Of a stretch of DNA of 64,000 nucleotides, positions 36,715-45,183 are shown in pieces; the first letter of the stretch is position 1; every line of letters starts with the position of its first letter. The DNA comes from Fibrobacterales bacterium Fibro_02 (GTDB taxonomy: Bacteria > Fibrobacterota > Fibrobacteria > Fibrobacterales > Fibrobacteraceae), in contig LVAE01000028.1 in NCBI GenBank assembly GCA_001603905.1, forward strand, positions 1 through 64,000, read 5' to 3'. Under the pieces are notes generated by a model, which had not been told where the DNA came from, did not search any database, and worked only from the letters and a program-made list of their open reading frames with translations. Position numbers and translations under genes: made by a program.

Positions 36715-37668
36715 TTATTTCTTCTTGTTCTTTTCCGCTTCCTGCTTCATCTCGGCGGAGCCCTTCGGGTCGCGCAGGTAGATTTCGGCAGGAATGTTAT
36801 CAAAGCCCTGCAGGGCATTGAGCCAGTTATCGTTCAAGTCACGGAATTCCAGCTTGTTCAAGTTATAGAGCAGGGAATCCTTGTTGATCTCGAACGTGAT
36901 ATAGTCCCAACGAACCACCTGACGGTCCTTGAACACTTCGCGGCTCACGAGAGTCTGTTCGCTATCGAAACGGTAGCGAGCCTTGAAGGTGTATTCACCG
37001 GTCATCTGGTAGCGGCCCGAATCGGAATAGGTGCGGGTAATACCCACGAGGGTATCGTTTGCACCGAAACGAAGTTCTGCATCGCGGAAGGCATGGCCGT
37101 GAGCGATAATCGGAGTGCGCCACACGCCAAAGACCTGTTCCTTCATCTTCTTCTGGAGCACCGTATCGATATTCCAGTGGTCGAAGTTGCTCTTGTCGTA
37201 ACGGATGCGCTGGACGTACTTGCCACTCTGGATCTGCTTGCGAACGCTATCGGCCTGAACCTTGGCGACACTGTCGCTATTGCGGGGACCCGTCGGAGCG
37301 GCAACCCTGTTCATGGAATCGAGCTTCGCCTGGATCATTTCGTCAAGTGTCGCAGTCGCACCGCGGGGAGCGGCAACCACCTGAGATTCAACCTTAGCAA
37401 GGTTTGCCGGTTGTGCGGCAGCCTGTTGAGGAGCTGCCTTGGCAGGAGCCTGAGATGTCGAAGAATTGACTGTAGCTGCAGTTGCTGCCGACGGTTGAGT
37501 CGGAGCCACGGCCTTGGCCGGAGCGGCAGGCGCGGTCTGAGCAGCGGGAGCAGTCTGTGCTGCAGGAGCGGGTTTAGCAGCAGATGCTGCAGTCTGTGCG
37601 AAAGGCATTCCTACGAACGCCAGGGACAAAAACGAAATAAGAATATGCTTGTACATGAAATCTCTCAT
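36715..37668 (-). CDS. exported Ala/Pro-rich protein of unknown function
   Basis: A signal peptide (YKHILISFLSLAFVGMPFAQ) is followed by ~80 residues of Ala/Pro/Gln/Thr low complexity with APAAQT-type repeats, then a ~200-residue folded region with beta strands (VFGVWRTPIIAHGHAF, LRFGANDTLVGITRTYSDSG, YQMTGEYTFKARYRF). It ends in a Lys-rich tail. I do not recognise the family. It is the first gene of a likely operon with the FecCD permease and ATPase, so it may be a cell-envelope component of that uptake system; this is inference from position only. ATG 37668 sits at the predicted transcription start of a TACATT element, and ATG 37656 is an alternative. Confidence 0.75.
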   Translation of the reverse strand: MRDFMYKHILISFLSLAFVGMPFAQTAASAAKPAPAAQTAPAAQTAPAAPAKAVAPTQPSAATAATVNSSTSQAPAKAAPQQAAAQPANLAKVESQVVAAPRGATATLDEMIQAKLDSMNRVAAPTGPRNSDSVAKVQADSVRKQIQSGKYVQRIRYDKSNFDHWNIDTVLQKKMKEQVFGVWRTPIIAHGHAFRDAELRFGANDTLVGITRTYSDSGRYQMTGEYTFKARYRFDSEQTLVSREVFKDRQVVRWDYITFEINKDSLLYNLNKLEFRDLNDNWLNALQGFDNIPAEIYLRDPKGSAEMKQEAEKNKKK

Positions 37669-37674
37669 CGACCT

Positions 37675-37731
37675 AAATGTAGTTAAAGCATATTAAAAAA
37701 AGTAGGAAAAAGAGTAAAAAAAGGCTATCTT
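37675..37731. promoter_or_regulatory. divergent promoter region of nspC and the exported-protein gene
   Basis: Plus strand: TATCTT at 37726-37731, seven bases before the nspC ATG (37738). Minus strand: TACATT at 37681-37676, eight bases before ATG 37668. Both transcripts are predicted to begin at or next to their start codons. The middle is purine-rich (A/G). Confidence 0.45.
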
Positions 37732-37737
37732 TGGGCT

Positions 37738-38877
37738 ATGTTCGAAAAAAAGCTCGATTATACCCAAGTTCCCTCCCCCTGTTTCGTCCTTGACGAGGCT
37801 AGACTCCGCCATAATATGGAAATTTTGGACGATATCCAGAAGCGAGGAAATGTAAAAATAATTTGTGCGTTAAAAGGCTACAGCTTTTGGCGCTCCTTCC
37901 CGATCATCCGGGAATACCTTGCTGGCGCAACCGCCTCTAGCCTGAACGAAGCGAGACTCGCCAAAGAAGAAATGCGCAAGGAAGTCCATGTGTTCGCCCC
38001 CGTTTACGAAGACGACGAAATCGACCAGATCCTGTCTTGCGCGGGACATATCACCTTCAACAGCTTTAGCCAGTGGCAGCGTTTCAAGGACAAGACTCTC
38101 GCCGCAGGAGTAAGCGCAGGAATCCGCGTGAACCCGCAGTTCTCGACCGTAGAAACCGACCTGTACAACCCGTGCGGCAAGTTTTCGAGACTCGGAGTCA
38201 CCGAAGCAGAGTTCAAACCGGAACTCTTGGACGGCATCGAAGGGCTGCACTTCCACGCCCTCTGCGAACAGGACGCCGACGCACTGGAGGGCGTGCTCAA
38301 AGCTTTCGAACAACATTTCGGCAAGTACCTGCCCCAAATGAAATGGGTGAACTTCGGCGGCGGCCACCACATTACCCGCAAGGATTACCATCGCGAAGAG
38401 CTCGTGCGTATTCTAACAGAATTCCATAGCCGCTACCCGCACCTGACCGTCATCATGGAACCGGGCGAAGCTGTCGGCTGGCAGACGGGCGAACTGGTCG
38501 CCTCGGTCGGAGACATTGTCCATAACGAAATGGACATCGCCATCCTGAACGTATCGATTAGCGCACACATGCCGGACTGCCTGGAAATGCCGTACCGCCC
38601 CGAAGTGATCGGAGCCGGCATGCCGGGCGAAAAGAAGTTTACGTACAAACTAGCAGGCAATTCCTGTTTGGCAGGGGACCAGCTCGGAGACTTCTCGTTC
38701 GACGAACCGCTCAAGGTGGGCGACAAGATTATCTTCACGGATATGATCCACTACACCATGGTAAAGACCACGTTCTTCAACGGGGTGCGTCACCCGAGCA
38801 TCGGCAAGTTCGATGAACAGGGCAAGTTCCACTTGCTGCACAAGTTCACCTACGAACAGTTCAAGGAGAAGCTGTAA
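37738..38877 (+). CDS. nspC: carboxynorspermidine decarboxylase NspC
   Basis: PLP-dependent, alanine-racemase-fold decarboxylase that makes norspermidine or spermidine from the carboxylated precursor, an alternative polyamine route common in gut bacteria. N-terminal TQVPSPCFVLDEARLRHNM; Schiff-base lysine in IICALKGYSFW; EQDADALEG; FGGGHHITRKDY; EPGEAVGWQTGELV; and GNSCLAGDQLGDFSF with the active-site Cys. Its 379 residues are typical. The partner carboxyspermidine dehydrogenase is not in the window. The stop overlaps the tsaE ribosome-binding region, suggesting coupling. Confidence 0.95.
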   Translation: MFEKKLDYTQVPSPCFVLDEARLRHNMEILDDIQKRGNVKIICALKGYSFWRSFPIIREYLAGATASSLNEARLAKEEMRKEVHVFAPVYEDDEIDQILSCAGHITFNSFSQWQRFKDKTLAAGVSAGIRVNPQFSTVETDLYNPCGKFSRLGVTEAEFKPELLDGIEGLHFHALCEQDADALEGVLKAFEQHFGKYLPQMKWVNFGGGHHITRKDYHREELVRILTEFHSRYPHLTVIMEPGEAVGWQTGELVASVGDIVHNEMDIAILNVSISAHMPDCLEMPYRPEVIGAGMPGEKKFTYKLAGNSCLAGDQLGDFSFDEPLKVGDKIIFTDMIHYTMVKTTFFNGVRHPSIGKFDEQGKFHLLHKFTYEQFKEKL

Positions 38878-38878
38878 G

Positions 38879-39286
38879 GTGCTTTTTCATAGCGAAGAAG
38901 AAACTTTCAACTGGGCGGTTGAATTCGGGCGCAGCCTGAAGCCGGGCGACAAGGTAGCTCTTTACGGCAACCTGGGCGCAGGCAAGACGGTCATCAGTCG
39001 CGGGGTCTGCAAAGGTCTCGGTTTCACGGGATCCGTCTGCTCGCCCACCTATACCATCCTGCACGAATACCCGAACAACCCGCCGATTTTCCACTTCGAC
39101 CTTTACCGCCTAGACGGCGGCGCCGACCTGAACGAGGTCGGCCTCGACCCCGACTACCTCGAAAAGGGGATTAGCCTGATTGAATGGCCAGAACGCCTCG
39201 AAGACAACGACCCCGGCCTCACGCATAAGGTTGAAATAAAAATCCTCTCGGAAACCGAGAGGGAAATCGAAGTCACTACACTTTAA
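38879..39286 (+). CDS. tsaE: tRNA threonylcarbamoyladenosine ATPase TsaE
   Basis: Small P-loop ATPase required with TsaB and TsaD for the t6A modification of ANN-decoding tRNAs. GTG 38879 is chosen: AAGGAG lies about 10 bp upstream inside the nspC end, and the product VLFHSEEETFNWAVEFGRSL matches the family; the frame extends upstream only as an overlap with nspC. Walker A is GNLGAGKTVISRGVCKGLG, then VCSPTYTILHEY, FHFDLYRL and LIEWPERL. About 135 residues, typical. Last gene before the 468-bp convergent intergenic array. Confidence 0.93.
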   Translation: MLFHSEEETFNWAVEFGRSLKPGDKVALYGNLGAGKTVISRGVCKGLGFTGSVCSPTYTILHEYPNNPPIFHFDLYRLDGGADLNEVGLDPDYLEKGISLIEWPERLEDNDPGLTHKVEIKILSETEREIEVTTL

Positions 39287-39334
39287 AATTCCATGGCATT
39301 GGGGCTGCAAGTATCTGCAGCAAGGCCGGCGTGT

Positions 39335-39591
39335 ACCTATAAGCCGGCATAAAGCAACTTATTTATAGGTAACAAAAAAAGCGCTCTTTGCAATCGTACC
39401 TATAAACAAATCGAAAACGGACTCTTTATAGGTATTTTTTTTCAACTTTCGCTGTACTTGCATACAAATTAAACAATTAAGCACCTATAAAACAAACAAA
39501 TAACCCCTGTTTATAGGTATATATTCAAAACAGGCGCAATTTGCAATCCGTTTCTTACCTATAAATTGTCCTAAGCAACACTTTTATAGGT
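39335..39591. repeat. array of eight ACCTATAAA motifs in four inverted pairs
   Basis: Units of the form ACCTATAAA-N-TTTATAGGT lie at 39335-39370, 39398-39433, 39483-39518 and 39557-39591. The inner spacer is 18 bp in the first three and 17 bp in the fourth, and is different in sequence each time. Arms are identical except the last base of the first left arm (G). Most copies are preceded by T and followed by A (TACCTATAAA / TTTATAGGTA). Unit starts are 63, 85 and 74 bp apart, close to 6, 8 and 7 turns of B-DNA. Confidence 0.9.
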
Positions 39592-39683
39592 ACACTTCGC
39601 CAAAAAACACTCAAAAACAGCCCCAAAATGAAACAAAATCTAGACACAAACACGTCTTCGCCCCAAAAACGGAGCTATACACA

Positions 39684-39710
39684 AAAGCCGTTCCTTTAGG
39701 GAACGGCTTT
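39684..39710 (-). terminator. bidirectional hairpin terminator
   Basis: Perfect 11-bp stem AAAGCCGTTCC / GGAACGGCTTT with a five-base loop. On the minus strand it ends in TTTTG. It serves the gene ending at 39755 and possibly a transcript coming from the palindrome array on the plus strand. Confidence 0.7.
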
Positions 39711-39754
39711 GCGTCTTCATTTGCAATAAAATTTGCGTTTTAAGTTTCTGAGAA

Positions 39755-40348
39755 CTACTTTGCCGCGCTAGAGTCGGCAGCGGAATTAGCCGGAGCAGCC
39801 ACAGCCTTCGCAGCATCCTTCGCGGCCTGAATCTGCGCAATTTTCACGATATCGTCCCATTCGCTCTTGTCGCCGGTATACAGGAGCATGGCACCCTTGT
39901 ATTCCGTCACGATCTTTGCGGCAGCAGCGGTATCGCCCTTGTCGAGAGCATCATTTGCATTTGCGAGCAAGTCCTTCTGAGCGTTGCGCATATCCTCGAT
40001 TTCGCCGAGGCGGTTCTGGCGGAGCACTTCCAGAGTATCGCTCACGAAAGCCAGGTCCCAGGTGGACTCGTAGCAGGCTTCCACTTCGGCAAACTTCGTC
40101 GCATCTGCGGTCGCGGCGACATACAGAGAATCGCACTGGGCAAACGTTTCGGCGCAGCTGCGTTTCACATGCTGGTAATACTGATAACCGCCCACAATCA
40201 GGCCGACAATGACCAGGAGGAACACGCCGTCCTGCCAGCCCATGATCGGGCCGCTGGGAAGTCTCGGTTTTCCGTTGACGGTGTCGCCTGCTTCCAGGCG
40301 TTCTTCGGCTTCGTCAAAGGGGCTCTTTCCATTCAAGAAACTGAACAT
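39755..40348 (-). CDS. single-pass membrane protein of unknown function
   Basis: 197 residues: a ~38-residue cytoplasmic N-terminus (FDEAEERLEAGDTVNGKPRL), one transmembrane helix (GVFLLVIVGLIVGGYQYY, about residues 41-58), then a mostly helical periplasmic domain with Cys residues (SCAETFAQCDSLY, VEACYESTW) and a TPR-like DALDKGDTAAAAKIV stretch, ending in an Ala/Ser-rich tail. No family is recognised. It follows sufE on the same strand with a 21-bp gap. Confidence 0.75.
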   Translation of the reverse strand: MFSFLNGKSPFDEAEERLEAGDTVNGKPRLPSGPIMGWQDGVFLLVIVGLIVGGYQYYQHVKRSCAETFAQCDSLYVAATADATKFAEVEACYESTWDLAFVSDTLEVLRQNRLGEIEDMRNAQKDLLANANDALDKGDTAAAAKIVTEYKGAMLLYTGDKSEWDDIVKIAQIQAAKDAAKAVAAPANSAADSSAAK

Positions 40349-40369
40349 TTTCTACCTACTTTTTTACAC

Positions 40370-40816
40370 TTACTTTTTGGCAAGGGCTGCAAAGACCCTT
40401 GCATATAAATAAATCTGCTTGACCAGGCTCGCAAAACCGTTCGAACGCGTCGGCGAAAGCCCCACGTTCAAGCCAATATCCTGGAAGAACTTCGGATCGA
40501 CCGCCAGAATGTCCGCCGGAGCCATATCGTTATAGACCTTGAGCGCAAGCGCACCTAGGCCACGGCTAATGAGCGGATTCGTGGTACCGCCTTCGACATC
40601 CATTTCGAAATGAATCTTTTCGCCATCGAACTTAGGCACCAGATACATGGTCGAGGCGCAACCCTGGATAATGAATTTTTCGTCCTTGAGTGCGGCGTCC
40701 ATTCCCTTGTGGGCTCGGGCCAAGTCCAGCAGGTACTTCCACTTGCCGTCTTCGTCCGCAAAGTTTGCAAACGTCTCACGCACTTCGTTCAAACGAGAAT
40801 CCATCACTTCACTCAT
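40370..40816 (-). CDS. sufE: SufE-family cysteine desulfuration protein
   Basis: Accepts sulfane sulfur from a SufS cysteine desulfurase and passes it to the Fe-S scaffold. The core motif is IIQGCASTMYL with the acceptor Cys, preceded by DEDGKWKYLLDLAR and followed by NPLISRGLGALALKVYND and LSPTRSNGFASLVKQIYLYA, all typical of SufE. Its 148 residues fit. It lies 10 bp downstream of the FAD reductase gene on the same strand. No sufS or sufBCD is in the window. Confidence 0.92.
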   Translation of the reverse strand: MSEVMDSRLNEVRETFANFADEDGKWKYLLDLARAHKGMDAALKDEKFIIQGCASTMYLVPKFDGEKIHFEMDVEGGTTNPLISRGLGALALKVYNDMAPADILAVDPKFFQDIGLNVGLSPTRSNGFASLVKQIYLYARVFAALAKK

Positions 40817-40826
40817 AAAAACACCA

Positions 40827-42026
40827 TCAATGCAAGAAGGAACGCATCTTCCAGATCAGCGAAGGTGCGGCCCACAGCACATTAAAGAAAATTCTGAACA
40901 AAGTCTGCTTTTCGCGCGGAAGCTTTGAAAGCTTCTTGGCCGCACGATCAAACTGGGCGTCGCTAATCTTGTTGAAGCCCGCCTTGGCTCGCGCCACCTG
41001 CAGGTGCTTTTTGCCAAGAACAGCCATCCAGCGGTCAAGCGTCTTGGCCTCGATTGCTTCGCGATTTGCTCCGGAATCGTCAAGCCATTCCTTCACGGAC
41101 TCCGCGACCACCTTTCCGCACAGGAGCGATTCCACGATTCCCGAACGGCTGATGGGGTTCACGCAGCTAGCCGCATCGCCCGCCTTAAAGAGACCGCACT
41201 TAGCAAAGGGGCGAACTTCAGTCCCGGTGCAGGCGATTGCTCCGCCATAGACAGCCTTGACCTTCGCCTCGGGATAGTCACGGGCGATAAAGTCCAGCAG
41301 TTTCTTGCGTAGAGGAACCTTGTGCTTGACATCTTTGCCCAACACAAAGCCGATATTCACTTCCTTGCCGTCTCGCGGGAAAATCCAGCCGTACCCCGAT
41401 TCAAATTCGGAGCCAAAGAAAAGTTCGATATGTTCCTTGCTATGCTCTATACCTTCGGCCACCGCAAAGATTGCGGGTTCCAGGTCGGCATCACCCGACT
41501 CAATTCCCTGCAGGCACTCGATGCCGCGGGTCAGCTTGCAGCTCGGCCCCGATGCATCGATTACGGCAGAAGCCGAAAGAGTCTCGATTTCGCCACCCGC
41601 CACGGACACCGATACATTCCAGCCTTCGGCAGTCCTTTCCAATTTCTTGATCAATGCGTCATAGCGGCATTCTACGCCCGCCGCGCTACAGCCATCCGCT
41701 AGATTATGGTGGAAAAGTCTACGATCCAGAATCAGGCCACAGTCCTTGCTGTAGAATTCGGCACGGTAACGCTTGGGAGAAGTAAAATAGATACCAGAAA
41801 GCGTTCCACGGACAAAAGAGGGATCGACCGGCCACAGGGCGTTCAGCCTGTCGTTGGACACGGCCTCGGCGCAAAAAATCGGCTCCTTCCACGGTTCTTT
41901 CTTGTCCAAAAGTAAAATACGTCTAGCACCGCCAGTCAGTCGACCGAGGGTGCAGGCGGCCATAAGACCGGCTGGACCGGCCCCGCAAACCACCACATCA
42001 TACCGATTTGATGCAAAATTTGCCAT
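40827..42026 (-). CDS. FAD-dependent oxidoreductase (geranylgeranyl reductase-like)
   Basis: Flavoprotein with the N-terminal Rossmann motif VVVCGAGPAGLMAACTLGRL, a later DASGPSCKLTRGI, GYGWIFPRDGKEVNIGFVLG and GLFKAGDAASCVNPISRSGI (the second FAD-binding GD motif). This set defines the geranylgeranyl reductase/DUF family of menaquinone- or lipid-modifying reductases. The likely substrate is an isoprenoid chain, but this is inference. ATG 42026 is preferred over TTG 42038; a TAATTT element at about 42038-42043 would start transcription five bases before it. The C-terminus has a helical, Lys-rich tail. Upstream of sufE. Confidence 0.85.
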   Translation of the reverse strand: MANFASNRYDVVVCGAGPAGLMAACTLGRLTGGARRILLLDKKEPWKEPIFCAEAVSNDRLNALWPVDPSFVRGTLSGIYFTSPKRYRAEFYSKDCGLILDRRLFHHNLADGCSAAGVECRYDALIKKLERTAEGWNVSVSVAGGEIETLSASAVIDASGPSCKLTRGIECLQGIESGDADLEPAIFAVAEGIEHSKEHIELFFGSEFESGYGWIFPRDGKEVNIGFVLGKDVKHKVPLRKKLLDFIARDYPEAKVKAVYGGAIACTGTEVRPFAKCGLFKAGDAASCVNPISRSGIVESLLCGKVVAESVKEWLDDSGANREAIEAKTLDRWMAVLGKKHLQVARAKAGFNKISDAQFDRAAKKLSKLPREKQTLFRIFFNVLWAAPSLIWKMRSFLH

Positions 42027-42146
42027 TTCGGGGAACAAATTAGCATTTATTTATAAAGTTTTTTTCTTTTTTATTGTTATTTGCCAATTTTTTTAGTTAT
42101 TTTAGGGCTATCCGTTATTTGGTTTTATCCTTAAAAGGGAATGTAT

Positions 42147-43565
42147 ATGAATATGAAGAGAGTATCAAAGTTTGGTTTGTGCCTAATTAGCGCACTAGCC
42201 CTCAACGTTTTTGCTCAGGACAACTGGGCCGGCAAGGACCTGAACGTGTCCTTCAGTAACAAGCGTATCGACAATTTCAACTTCAAGAATGCGAAGGCTG
42301 TCGCCCATACGACCGACTTCCGCCGTGCAACTGGTGAAAACCCGGATTTCACGGGTGCAAACCTCAACGAAGTTTCCTTCCAGAATGCGGTGATCAGCAA
42401 CGCAAGCTTTGAAAATGCAAGCCTCGTCAAGGCAACCATTAGCGGTGCCGACATCCGTGGCTCCTCCTTCGAAGGCGCCAATATGCAGGAAGCGAACCTC
42501 TACCGTGCAACGCTCCTCGATAGCCAGTTCCCCAAGGCAAACCTGAAGAACGCCCGCCTCGACGCCATGAAGGTGTCCGACCAGACCGACTTCAGCAAGG
42601 CTGACCTCACCCAGGCATCCGTGATGGACGTGGACCTGACTGCCGCCGACTTCAACAAGGCAAACCTCACCAACGCGAACTTCTCGCGTTCCCTGATGGC
42701 AAACAGCGACCTCCGCAAGACGACCCTCGTGAAGACGGACTTCACCGCCTGTAACCTGATCGCCGCCAACTTCAAGGGCGTGGACCTCATTGATGTGAAC
42801 TTCGCCAAGGCAGGTCTTTCCCAGGCCAACTTCAGCGGTGCCGAATTCAAGAACGTGAACCTCAAGGAAGCAGACCTTTCCCTGACCACCTTCAATGACG
42901 TGGATCTTTCCAAGACCCAGCTCCAGAAGGCCAAGTTCGCCCAGTCTACCCTGAAGAACATGAACTTCGACAACCAGGACCTCACGGGCGTGGTGTTCGA
43001 CAAGGGCTCCGTTTCCAAGAGCTCCTTCGTGAAGACCAAGCTCTCCAAGGCATCCTTCTACGATACCGAAGTGAGCAAGAACTCCTTCCAAAACGCAGAA
43101 CTCCTGAAGGCCGTGTTCGACGGCGCCTACGTTCGCAAGAACATCTTCGACAAAGCTGACCTCACCAAGGCCAACTTCGCGAATTCCACCATTGAACGTT
43201 CCGACTTCATTCTCGCCCAGCTCGCCGGTGTAAGCTTTGCCGGTGCCAAGCTCGAAAAGGTGAACTTCACCAACGCCAACATGCAGGGCATCAAGATTGA
43301 CGCCGACACCAAGATGGAAGACGTGGACTTCTCTGGTGCAAACCTCGAAGGCGCCAAGATCGAGAAATTCACCGCCAAGAAGGTAATCTACGACAACAAG
43401 ACCCAGTTCCCGTCAGGCTTTGACCCGCGTCAGTACGGCTTCACCAAGCGTGGTGAAAAGGCCGCCGACATCAAGGTCGAAGGCAAGAAGAAGTCCGGAG
43501 ACGAAGAAGACCAGCCGAAGAAGAAGCGCAAGAAAAGAAAGTCCATGGACAATGACGACGAATAG
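42147..43565 (+). CDS. exported pentapeptide-repeat protein
   Basis: A signal peptide (MKRVSKFGLCLISALALNVFAQ) is followed by about 400 residues of pentapeptide repeats of the A(D/N)LXX/F type (ANFSGAEFKNVNLKEADLSL and many like it), which fold as a right-handed quadrilateral beta-helix. The C-terminal ~40 residues leave the repeat and end in a strongly charged Lys/Glu/Asp tail (KKKRKKRKSMDNDDE). ATG 42147 is best placed relative to AAAAGGGA; ATGs at 42141 and 42153 are alternatives. Highly biased codons (GACCTC, AAGGCC, AACTTC) suggest good expression. Periplasmic or surface structural role is likely; no enzymatic function is implied. Confidence 0.88.
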   Translation: MNMKRVSKFGLCLISALALNVFAQDNWAGKDLNVSFSNKRIDNFNFKNAKAVAHTTDFRRATGENPDFTGANLNEVSFQNAVISNASFENASLVKATISGADIRGSSFEGANMQEANLYRATLLDSQFPKANLKNARLDAMKVSDQTDFSKADLTQASVMDVDLTAADFNKANLTNANFSRSLMANSDLRKTTLVKTDFTACNLIAANFKGVDLIDVNFAKAGLSQANFSGAEFKNVNLKEADLSLTTFNDVDLSKTQLQKAKFAQSTLKNMNFDNQDLTGVVFDKGSVSKSSFVKTKLSKASFYDTEVSKNSFQNAELLKAVFDGAYVRKNIFDKADLTKANFANSTIERSDFILAQLAGVSFAGAKLEKVNFTNANMQGIKIDADTKMEDVDFSGANLEGAKIEKFTAKKVIYDNKTQFPSGFDPRQYGFTKRGEKAADIKVEGKKKSGDEEDQPKKKRKKRKSMDNDDE

Positions 43566-43591
43566 TCGTTAACCAAAAACGGAATTGAAGA

Positions 43592-43618
43592 GCCTCGGTG
43601 ATAAACCGAGGCTTTTTT
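43592..43618 (+). terminator. terminator of the pentapeptide-repeat gene
   Basis: Stem GCCTCGGT / ACCGAGGC with a short loop, followed by six T residues. It lies 26 bp past the stop and 26 bp before the convergent radA stop. Confidence 0.85.
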
Positions 43619-43643
43619 AGTGTTCATAAAGGCTCACAGAAAT

Positions 43644-45038
43644 CTATTTCTTATCCACAAGCCAATTTACGGCTTCGGCGAGGGTATGCACCTGGACAAC
43701 CTTCATGCCCGAGGTATTCTCTGGCAGGCGGCCACCCGCCGGGACTACCGCTTCGGTCATGCCCAGGCGGCGGGCTTCCTTGAGCCTTTGTTCCAAAAGG
43801 CTCACGGAGCGGACCTCGCCCGACAGTCCGAGTTCTCCGATGACGATGGACTGCCTGCCGAGCGGAATGGCGAGGTGGTTGCTCGCAACAGCGAGCGCGA
43901 GGGCGAGATCCGACGAAGTGTCGGAGACCTTCAGCCCGCCGGCAATCGAGACGAACACGTCGGAGGCCCCGACGATTACCCCGCCGAACTTTTCAAGCAG
44001 CGCAAGGATGATGGTGAGCCGCTTCGGGTCGATTCCCGCCGCCACCCGCTGCGGTACCGCAAAGGTGGTCTGGCTTACGAGCGCCTGGGTCTCGAAAAGC
44101 ATCGCCCGCGTTCCTTCCATCGTGCAGCAGACAACACTTCCGGGCGTCGGAGGAACATTCTCCTGCAGAAAGACCCGGCTCGGATTTTCAACCGGAGAAA
44201 GCCCGTGCGAAGTCATCTCGAAGACGCCGATTTCATCCGTCGCACCGAAGCGGTTCTTGATGGTGCGGATCAGGCGATACTGATGGTTGCGGTCGCCCTC
44301 GAAATACACGACCGTATCGACCATGTGCTCCAGGATGCGAGGCCCTGCGATCTGACCGTCCTTGGTGACATGCCCGATAAGAATCGTGATGCAGCCCGTA
44401 TTCTTCGCGAACACCATCAGGTCGAGCGTGCATTCGCGAAGCTGCGTGGCACATCCGGGAGTCCCCGATAAATTTTCCTTATAGACCGTCTGGATAGAAT
44501 CGATGACGAGCACCTGCGGCTTGATCTCTGCCGCCTGCTGCAAAATTTTTTCGAGGCTAGTCTCGCAAAGCAGAAGCATGTCGGAACCAGCCACGTTCAG
44601 GCGCTCGCTGCGCAGCTTGACCTGCACCGCGCTTTCTTCGCCGCTCACATAGAGGCTCCTTACTCCGGCGGCTGTCATGGTGGCGAGCGTGGACAGCACC
44701 AGGGTGGATTTTCCGATTCCAGGATCGCCACCGATGAGCACCAGGGAACCTGGTGCAAGCCCGCCCCCTAGCACCCTGTCAAATTCGGTATTGGCGGTGC
44801 TCAGCCGCCTCGTCTCTTCTGTAGCAACCTCCTTCAACGGAATCACCTTATGGACAGGACCGCCGAGACCACGGGAGGCTCGCCCCCCATCGAGGATGTT
44901 TTCTACGACATGCTCCTTGAGGCTACTCCACGCCCCGCAGAATGGACACTTGCCCGCCCACTTAGGTGTGGTGTTGCCACATTCGGTACAGAGGAACTCA
45001 ATTTCTTTTTTCGCTTTCGTTTTGTTTAGTGCTACCAT
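43644..45038 (-). CDS. radA: DNA repair protein RadA
   Basis: RecA-related branch-migration helicase for recombination intermediates. N-terminal zinc finger FLCTECGNTTPKWAGKCPFCG; Walker A GGDPGIGKSTL; LYVSGEESAVQVKLRSERL; Walker B QVLVIDSIQTV; the RadA-specific KNRFG (RTIKNRFGATDEIGVFEM); and the C-terminal Lon-protease-like domain (VFVSIAGGLKVSDTSSDLALALA). About 464 residues, standard. ATG 45038 is chosen over GTG 45044; TATATT at 45046-45051 places the predicted transcription start at about 45039, next to the ATG. Confidence 0.95.
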   Translation of the reverse strand: MVALNKTKAKKEIEFLCTECGNTTPKWAGKCPFCGAWSSLKEHVVENILDGGRASRGLGGPVHKVIPLKEVATEETRRLSTANTEFDRVLGGGLAPGSLVLIGGDPGIGKSTLVLSTLATMTAAGVRSLYVSGEESAVQVKLRSERLNVAGSDMLLLCETSLEKILQQAAEIKPQVLVIDSIQTVYKENLSGTPGCATQLRECTLDLMVFAKNTGCITILIGHVTKDGQIAGPRILEHMVDTVVYFEGDRNHQYRLIRTIKNRFGATDEIGVFEMTSHGLSPVENPSRVFLQENVPPTPGSVVCCTMEGTRAMLFETQALVSQTTFAVPQRVAAGIDPKRLTIILALLEKFGGVIVGASDVFVSIAGGLKVSDTSSDLALALAVASNHLAIPLGRQSIVIGELGLSGEVRSVSLLEQRLKEARRLGMTEAVVPAGGRLPENTSGMKVVQVHTLAEAVNWLVDKK

Positions 45039-45183
45039 GTGCACTAATATAACAAATTACCACCGACAATTTATGACATTTTATAAATAATGCACAAAAA
45101 AGCACATCTTAAAAGCGACACCAAGAACATGTTTGAAAAAAGATCTTAAATAAAAATGTCCAGCAGTAGGTTTTCTGATTTAC

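Larger units (their letters stand above)
39287..39754. other. 468-bp convergent intergenic region with palindrome array
   Basis: Both flanking genes (tsaE and the 197-residue membrane protein gene) end here, so it is not expected to hold their promoters. It contains four inverted-repeat units at 39335-39591 and a perfect 11-bp-stem hairpin at 39684-39710. I find no ORF with a ribosome-binding site. Composition is A/T-rich. Possible roles: protein-binding array, non-coding RNA, or small mobile repeat. Confidence 0.8.

Noticed and set aside
37520..37610. Ala/Pro repeats of the exported protein as a DNA tandem repeat element
   Set aside because: The repeats are protein-level low complexity with varied codons rather than exact DNA repeats.
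39335..39591. CRISPR array
   Set aside because: The conserved part is two short arms rather than one continuous repeat, the unit-to-unit spacing varies (63, 85, 74 bp), and there are no cas genes nearby.
42195..43091. Minus-strand ORF opposite the pentapeptide-repeat gene
   Set aside because: The repeat structure of the sense gene creates a periodic antisense frame; there is no signal peptide, ribosome-binding site or recognisable domain.
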